Part shown: in pieces, positions 59,259 to 64,000 of the stretch | Position numbering within the stretch: the stretch's first letter is position 1 | How the letters are laid out: every line of letters begins with the position of its first letter | NCBI RefSeq assembly: GCF_001548235.1 | Contig: NZ_AP014938.1 | Span: forward strand, 2,228,717-2,292,716 | DNA from: Rothia mucilaginosa | Lineage (GTDB): Bacteria > Actinomycetota > Actinomycetes > Actinomycetales > Micrococcaceae | DNA length: 64,000 nt | Direction: 5' to 3' | Position numbers and translations under genes: made by a program | Notes under the pieces: generated by a model | The model's database searches: none | Seen by the model: only the letters and a program-made list of their open reading frames with translations | What the model was told of the DNA's origin: nothing

Positions 59259-59894
59259 ATGTCCCAGCCTTCTTCCCCCGCTTCTACCGCCCTGCGCCGT
59301 TACGCCCTCACCGGCGGTATCGGCAGCGGCAAGAGTACCATCGCCTCCCTCTTCGTTGAGCAGGGAGCATTCCTGGTGGATGCGGACGCTATCTCCCGCT
59401 CCCTCATGGAGCCCGGCGAGGCGGTGCTCGCCCGCACGGTCGCGGAGTTCGGTGAGCATCTGCTCGATGAGGACGGCCGCCTCAACCGCCCCGCCCTGGC
59501 GCGTATCGTATTCAATGATGAGCAGGCGCGCCTGCGTCTGAACGCGATTGTGCATCCCGCTATTCGTGAGCGTGCCGCGCAACTGGTGGAGCAGGCGCAG
59601 TCCGAACCCGGTTTTAGCGGCGTGGTGCTGGAGGATATTCCCCTGCTCGTGGAGACCGGCGATCCGTCCGCCTTTGAGGGCGTGGTCGTGGTGCGCACTC
59701 CCCTGGCGACTCGCCTGCAGCGCCTCGTATCTTCGCGCGGCATGAGTGAGGAGGATGCGCGCGCCCGCATCGCCGCGCAGGCTACCGACGAGCAGCGTGA
59801 GGCGGTCGCAACCTGGATTATTGATAACGGCGGCTCGCTGGAGGAAACCGCCGAGCAGGTGCGCGCCGTCTGGGCGCAGATGATTGCCGCATAA
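59259..59894 (+). CDS. coaE: Dephospho-CoA kinase
   Basis: 211 residues from the ATG at 59259 (MSQPSSPASTALRRY), with CAGGAG nine bases upstream; the frame from 59178 overlaps the divergent gene and is rejected. It phosphorylates the ribose 3'-OH of dephospho-CoA, the last step of CoA synthesis. P-loop GGIGSGKST at residues 19-27; VDADAISR (acceptor Asp), NAIVHPAIRE, VLEDIPLLVE and the lid RGMSEEDARARIAAQ are present. Convergent with rpsA, as in many Actinobacteria. Confidence 0.97.
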   Translation: MSQPSSPASTALRRYALTGGIGSGKSTIASLFVEQGAFLVDADAISRSLMEPGEAVLARTVAEFGEHLLDEDGRLNRPALARIVFNDEQARLRLNAIVHPAIRERAAQLVEQAQSEPGFSGVVLEDIPLLVETGDPSAFEGVVVVRTPLATRLQRLVSSRGMSEEDARARIAAQATDEQREAVATWIIDNGGSLEETAEQVRAVWAQMIAA

Positions 59895-59988
59895 AATCCT
59901 CCCCGGCAGCACTGGGCACAGCAACACAAGGCACACGCCCCGGCTCCCAAGGCGCCCAGCTCCAAACCTAAACCCCCAATAACGCAAA

Positions 59989-60026
59989 GAACCCCCTCAC
60001 CTCCCAAACGGGAGATGAGGGGGTTC
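59989..60026. terminator. Terminator between coaE and rpsA
   Basis: GAACCCCCTC pairs with GAGGGGGTTC around a CTCCC/GGGAG inner stem. It is symmetric and can serve both convergent genes. Confidence 0.85.
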
Positions 60027-60099
60027 CTCTGCTCTAGGCACCCCACGCGGGGTTACCTATCGGCTATTACGCCTGATGAGTGCTCATCTGAGCGGCAGA

Positions 60100-61554
60100 T
60101 TAGTTGCCGGTCAGCTTCTTGCGGAGCTCAGCCAGTGCCTCATCCGATGCGAGGGTACCTGCGGAAGCGGGCTCCTCGGAGGAGTAAGAGGTCGGTGCGG
60201 GCTCAGCTGCTGCGGGAGCTGCTGCTGCAGCCTCTGCGTCAGCCTCGAGAGCCTTAGCAACCTGAACCTTGTGAGCCTCGAAGCGAGCCTGTGCCTCTGC
60301 GTACTGTGCTTCCCAAGCCTCGCGCTGTGCGTCGAAGCCTTCCAGCCACTCGTTAGCCTCGGGGTCGAAGCCCTCGGGGTACTTGTAGTTGCCAGCCTCG
60401 TCGTACTCTGCAGCCATGCCGTACAGAGCGGGGTCAAACTCGGTAGCGTTGGGGTCAACGCCCTCGTTTGCCTGCTTGAGGGACAGGGAGATGCGGCGGC
60501 GGTCCATGTCGATGTCGATGATCTTAACGAAGACCTCTTCACCAACGGAGACGACCTGCTCAGCCAGGTCAACGTGGCGGGTTGCCAGCTCGGAGATGTG
60601 GACGAGGCCCTCGATGCCGTCCTCAACGCGCACGAATGCACCGAAGGGAACGAGCTTGGTGACCTTGCCGGGAACGATCTGACCCAGAGCGTGGGTGCGA
60701 GCAAATGCCTGCCACGGATCTTCCTGGGTTGCCTTGAGGGACAGGGACACGCGCTCGCGGTCCAGGTCCACCTCGAGAACCTCGACGGTAACGGGCTGGC
60801 CAACCTCGACAACCTCGGACGGGTGGTCGATGTGCTTCCAGGACAGCTCGGAAACGTGAACCAGACCGTCCACGCCACCCAGGTCCACGAATGCACCGAA
60901 GTTGACGATGGAGGAGACAACGCCCTCGCGGACCTGACCCTTCTCCAGCTCGTTGAGGAAGGAGGAGCGAACAGCGGACTGAGTCTCTTCCAGGTATGCA
61001 CGGCGGGACAGAACAACGTTGTTGCGGTTCTTGTCCAGCTCGATGATCTTAGCTTCGATCTGCTGACCGATGTAGGGAGCGAGGTCGCGGACGCGGCGCA
61101 TCTCAACGAGGGATGCGGGCAGGAAGCCACGCAGACCGATGTCGAGGATAAGGCCACCCTTGACAACCTCGATAACGGTACCGGTAACGACGCCGTCGTT
61201 TTCCTTGACCTTCTCGATGTCGCCCCATGCACGCTCGTACTGTGCGCGCTTCTTGGAGAGGATCAGGCGACCTTCCTTGTCCTCCTTGGTGAGGACGAGT
61301 GCCTCAACCTCGGAGCCGAGCTCGACAACCTCAGAGGGGTCGATGTCGTGCTTGATGGACAGCTCGCGGGAGGGGATGACGCCTTCGGTCTTGTAACCGA
61401 TGTCGAGCAGAACCTCATCGTGGTCGATCTTAACGACCTGGCCGGAGACGAGATCGCCGTCGTTGAAGACCTTAATGGTCTGCTCGACAGCCTCGAGGAA
61501 TGCCTGCTCGTCGCCGATGTCGTTGATTGCGACCTGAGGGATGTTGGTGCTCAT
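60100..61554 (-). CDS. rpsA: Ribosomal protein S1
   Basis: 484 residues with four S1 (OB-fold) repeats at about 35-104, 122-187, 208-276 and 293-362; the last two carry NFGAFVDLGGVDGLVHVSEL and PFGAFVRVEDGIEGLVHISEL. It binds mRNA on the 30S subunit and aids initiation. The four-domain form with an Ala/Glu/Pro-rich tail (here about 430-470) is typical of Actinobacteria. ATG at 61554 with TTGGAG. The 732-base upstream gap contains the polA terminator and the repeats. Confidence 0.98.
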   Translation of the reverse strand: MSTNIPQVAINDIGDEQAFLEAVEQTIKVFNDGDLVSGQVVKIDHDEVLLDIGYKTEGVIPSRELSIKHDIDPSEVVELGSEVEALVLTKEDKEGRLILSKKRAQYERAWGDIEKVKENDGVVTGTVIEVVKGGLILDIGLRGFLPASLVEMRRVRDLAPYIGQQIEAKIIELDKNRNNVVLSRRAYLEETQSAVRSSFLNELEKGQVREGVVSSIVNFGAFVDLGGVDGLVHVSELSWKHIDHPSEVVEVGQPVTVEVLEVDLDRERVSLSLKATQEDPWQAFARTHALGQIVPGKVTKLVPFGAFVRVEDGIEGLVHISELATRHVDLAEQVVSVGEEVFVKIIDIDMDRRRISLSLKQANEGVDPNATEFDPALYGMAAEYDEAGNYKYPEGFDPEANEWLEGFDAQREAWEAQYAEAQARFEAHKVQVAKALEADAEAAAAAPAAAEPAPTSYSSEEPASAGTLASDEALAELRKKLTGN

Positions 61555-61814
61555 GTAGTGAGGGCTCCAATTGGATTTCTAATAGGTCGACGCTGCCGGT
61601 TCACCGCTCAACACCCCCGGGTGGAGGCGCCGACCGGCTCACTGTTTCACCCCGGCGCGCACGGCATAGGACCGCTAACGCCTTTGAATGGGGTGAGGAA
61701 ACGTCGAGCTGACGGATACTTACAATGTGTACCACCCACCGGAAGCAGATGCTTTTAGCAGGGTGTACGAGCAGTCTGTACCCGTTTTCTTAAGGAGAAA
61801 AAGAGCATAGAAAA

Positions 61815-61850
61815 CCCGTACGTTGGTACACGCGATTAATAGTGTACGGG
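61815..61850 (-). terminator. Probable terminator of polA
   Basis: CCCGTAC pairs with GTACGGG across 22 bases that hold a GTACAC/GTGTAC pair; on the minus strand TTTTC and a later TTTTT follow. It is far (over 430 bases) from the polA stop. Confidence 0.6.
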
Positions 61851-61981
61851 AATCCCGGGCGTGTCGTCAATGGTTACGCGCCCGGTTTTGCTCCCCTATT
61901 TTGCAGGCAGGACGGGCCTAGCTCGAGGGACGGTGCTCGTCCTCGTTCCTCTCACCATGGGAAGGGCGGGGCGCCGCATAT

Positions 61982-62085
61982 TTCCTCCGCGCCTACGCAG
62001 GGGCACCCGTCACCCGGACGCTCCGCCCTCTCCTCGCTCCGCATCGGAGAGCGTCCGGGCTGACACCCTGAGGGCGCATCCGGAA
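61982..62085. repeat. Palindromic intergenic repeat, copy B
   Basis: Its ends are the same as copy A (TTCCTCCGCGCCTACGCAGG at the left, CACCCTGAGGGCGCATCCGG at the right), but the middle is replaced by another hairpin (CCCGGACGCTC / GAGCGTCCGGG). Confidence 0.8.
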
Positions 62086-62145
62086 AACACGGCCGCACCC
62101 GCACAGTACCCCAGCGCGGAAAGGCGGTATCGTCCGAAAGTGACA

Positions 62146-62182
62146 TCAGGGTGCCCGAAGCGAAGCGAGGGCGGGTTCCCTG
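62146..62182 (-). repeat. Palindromic intergenic repeat, copy C (core, inverted)
   Basis: Read on the minus strand, CAGGGAACCCGCCCTCGC ... TCGGGCACCCTGA matches the core of copy A at about 32 of 37 positions; the changes cluster in the loop. Confidence 0.8.
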
Positions 62183-62286
62183 TAGGAACGAGGACGATAA
62201 CCACCTTTCCAAGCGGAACAGTGCATCCCACGCAGAGCCAAGCTGAGCACCGCTTTTCCATGCGGAGCCAGGCGGAAGAAACGCGC

Positions 62287-64000
62287 CTAGTGGCCCGCCT
62301 CCTGCCAGGACTTGCCCCAGCCGACCTGCACATCCAGAGGAACACGCAGGGAGGCGGCACCGCTCATCTCCTCGACGAGCACGCGTTCGGCGGCTTCACG
62401 CTCACCGGTGGCGACTTCGAGGATGATTTCGTCGTGCACCTGCAGCAGCATGCGGGTCTTCAGGCCCTCTTCGCGCAGGCGGCGGTGAATGTTAATCATG
62501 GCGATCTTGATGATGTCCGCGGCGGTGCCCTGAATCGGGGCGTTGAGGGCGGCACGTTCGGCGGCTTCACGGCGTACACGGTTGGGCGAGTCCAGGTCGG
62601 GCAGCACGCGGCGGCGGCCAAAAATGGTTTCGGTGTAGCCGTCCTGGTGTGCCTGCTTGAGCACGCCGCGCAGGAATCGTCCCACGCGTCCGAAGCGTTT
62701 GAAGTAGTTGGTGCGCAGTTCGCCTGCTTCGTCGGAGCTGATGTTCAGCTGCTTGGCGAGGCCGAATCGGGACAGGCCGTATGCCAGGCCGTAGGACATG
62801 GCCTTGACCTTGGAGCGCTGCTCGGGGGTGACGTCCTCGGGGGCGACACCGAAGACCTCGGAGCCGACGTAACGGTGCAGGTCCTCCCCCGCCTCGTAGG
62901 CGGCGATGAGCTTCTCGTCGGCGGCCAGGTGCACCATGATGCGCATTTCGATCTGCGAGTAGTCGGCGGTGAGCAGACCCTCGTACTCCACGCCGTCGAT
63001 GGGCTCGGGAGCCACGATGAAGGCACCGCGGATGCGGCGGCCCTCCTCGGTGCGAATCGGGATGTTCTGCAGGTTCGGCGCGGTCGAGGAGAGTCGACCG
63101 GTGGATGCGGCGCCCTGCTGGAAGGTGGTGTGCACGCGTCCGTCCTCGGTGGCGGCCTTCTGCAGGCCCTCGACGGTCTGGGCGAGCTTGATGTTGTCGC
63201 GGTAGGCGATGAGCGCACCAAGGAAGGCTGCGCCGTCGGATTCAGGCGAGATCTTGGAGAGCAGCTCGGTGACGGATTCGGCGTCGGTGGAGTAGCCGGA
63301 CTTAATCTTGCGGGTGTGCGGCAGGCCGAGGGTCTCGAAGAGCACGGTCTGCAGCTGTTTGACGGAGGCGAGGTTGAGGGGTTCTTCGCCGTCCTCGGTG
63401 GCGACCTCCCCGCCGATGATGGCTCGGGCGGATTCCTGCGCCTGGTTGGCGCGTGCCGAGAAGGTGTCGTGCAGCTCGGTCAGGAGCGCATCGGAGACGG
63501 CGATGCCGGCCTGCTCCATGTCTGCGAGCACGTACAGTAGCGGCAGCTCGATTTCTTCGTAGACCTTCAGCTGGCCGTGCTCTTCCATTTCGTAGTGCAA
63601 CAGGCGCGCGAGTTCGTGGATGATGCGGCTGATTTGCGTGAAGTAGCGCAGGTTATCGACGGGTTCGGCTTCGCCGGGCAGACTGAAGAGGGAGGGTTCT
63701 TCGCGCGTCTCGGGCTGGAAGACCAGCTGCGCGTAGGGTTCCTTGGGGATCCAGAGGTAGCGTTCGGCGAGGTCTTCCATGCGTTCGGAGAAGAGCTTGC
63801 GGGTTGCGGTGGGAATGAAGCCGCACATGTAGGAGGACAGTGCGGGGTCTTCGACGGCGCCGGCGAGTTCGTAGCCGTAGGCGCGCAGGAGTTTGCGCTG
63901 GTTTGAGGTCCATGACGATTTTGCGGGCTGCTTCGTCGGAGAGCCAGGCGGCGAGGGCGGCGTCGAGTTCCGGGTCGATGGTGCGGGTATCGATCCAGAG
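62287..64000 (-). CDS. polA: DNA polymerase I, 3' part, with a frameshift
   Basis: The polymerase domain is intact: motif A DYSQIEMRIMVHL, motif B (O helix) KAMSYGLAYGLS and motif C LLQVHDEIILEV, ending at 62289-62287. The 5' part lies outside the window. At about 63901 the frame changes: LSDEAARKIVMDLK is read to 63902, then one extra base, then QRKLLRAYGYELAG continues to the stop. Compared with the usual D-x-K-x10-G spacing, one residue is missing, so a 2-base loss is more likely than a 1-base gain. A real lesion would remove the polymerase domain. The region before is the inactive exonuclease-like domain. Confidence 0.9.
   Translation of the reverse strand, partial: SGSIPAPSTRNSTPPSPPGSPTKQPAKSSWTSNQRKLLRAYGYELAGAVEDPALSSYMCGFIPTATRKLFSERMEDLAERYLWIPKEPYAQLVFQPETREEPSLFSLPGEAEPVDNLRYFTQISRIIHELARLLHYEMEEHGQLKVYEEIELPLLYVLADMEQAGIAVSDALLTELHDTFSARANQAQESARAIIGGEVATEDGEEPLNLASVKQLQTVLFETLGLPHTRKIKSGYSTDAESVTELLSKISPESDGAAFLGALIAYRDNIKLAQTVEGLQKAATEDGRVHTTFQQGAASTGRLSSTAPNLQNIPIRTEEGRRIRGAFIVAPEPIDGVEYEGLLTADYSQIEMRIMVHLAADEKLIAAYEAGEDLHRYVGSEVFGVAPEDVTPEQRSKVKAMSYGLAYGLSRFGLAKQLNISSDEAGELRTNYFKRFGRVGRFLRGVLKQAHQDGYTETIFGRRRVLPDLDSPNRVRREAAERAALNAPIQGTAADIIKIAMINIHRRLREEGLKTRMLLQVHDEIILEVATGEREAAERVLVEEMSGAASLRVPLDVQVGWGKSWQEAGH

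Larger units (their letters stand above)
61938..62196. repeat. 259-base segment bounded by 13-bp inverted repeats
   Basis: CGTCCTCGTTCCT at 61938-61950 is matched exactly and inverted at 62184-62196. Inside are copies B and C of the palindromic repeat. There is no gene inside. The layout suggests a composite or miniature repeat element, without evidence of target-site duplication. Confidence 0.65.

Overview
The window is 64 kb of high-GC actinobacterial chromosome. The gene set points to the family Micrococcaceae, most likely an oral Rothia: a helicase-dead PriA, a DUF3516-type DExH helicase, a ThiD-TenA fusion, a quinol NO reductase, and a gap/pgk/tpiA/secG cluster. The genus is inferred from gene content, not from a search. 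No rRNA, tRNA, CRISPR array, insertion sequence or prophage was seen.

Layout. 1-6.5 kb (minus strand): an uncharacterised cluster of two tandem paralogous, repeat-rich proteins that look like DUF6493 (the second runs off the window) behind a SWIM zinc-finger protein. 6.6-13.3 kb (minus): gap, pgk, tpiA and secG, with a pair of paralogous unknown proteins inserted between pgk and tpiA. 13.9-17.6 kb: degV and leuS. 17.9-20.0 kb (plus): an alpha/beta hydrolase and a glycosyltransferase. 20.2-24.0 kb: a palindromic repeat, two tandem 83-residue paralogues of unknown function, and a membrane-embedded hydrolase gene broken by a frameshift beside a pentapeptide repeat. 24.1-30.8 kb (minus): priA, metK, uvrC and a PlsC acyltransferase. 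31.4-35.7 kb (plus): quinol NO reductase, a Cys-rich membrane protein and a slipin. 36.2-42.0 kb (minus): a TPP-riboswitch-controlled thiD-tenA fusion and a very asymmetric heterodimeric ABC exporter. 42.5-46.7 kb (plus): DExH helicase and a proline-iminopeptidase-like enzyme. 46.8-50.4 kb: TerC behind a Mn-type riboswitch, a divergent HxlR regulator/NAD(P)-binding pair, and a Tat-exported protein. 50.6-56.5 kb: uvrB and a FecCD-type metal/cofactor ABC importer. 56.6-64 kb: a possible TerD-like protein, a YigZ protein, coaE, rpsA and a 3' part of polA carrying a frameshift.

Most housekeeping genes are intact and have good ribosome-binding sites. Interest lies in the accessory layer: the SWIM/DUF6493 cluster, three pairs of local paralogues, a small palindromic repeat family shared by the 20.2 kb and 62 kb intergenic regions, and two single-site frameshifts (membrane hydrolase and polA) that are either sequence errors or real lesions. 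All calls come from reading the sequence and from recalled family motifs; no database search was run.
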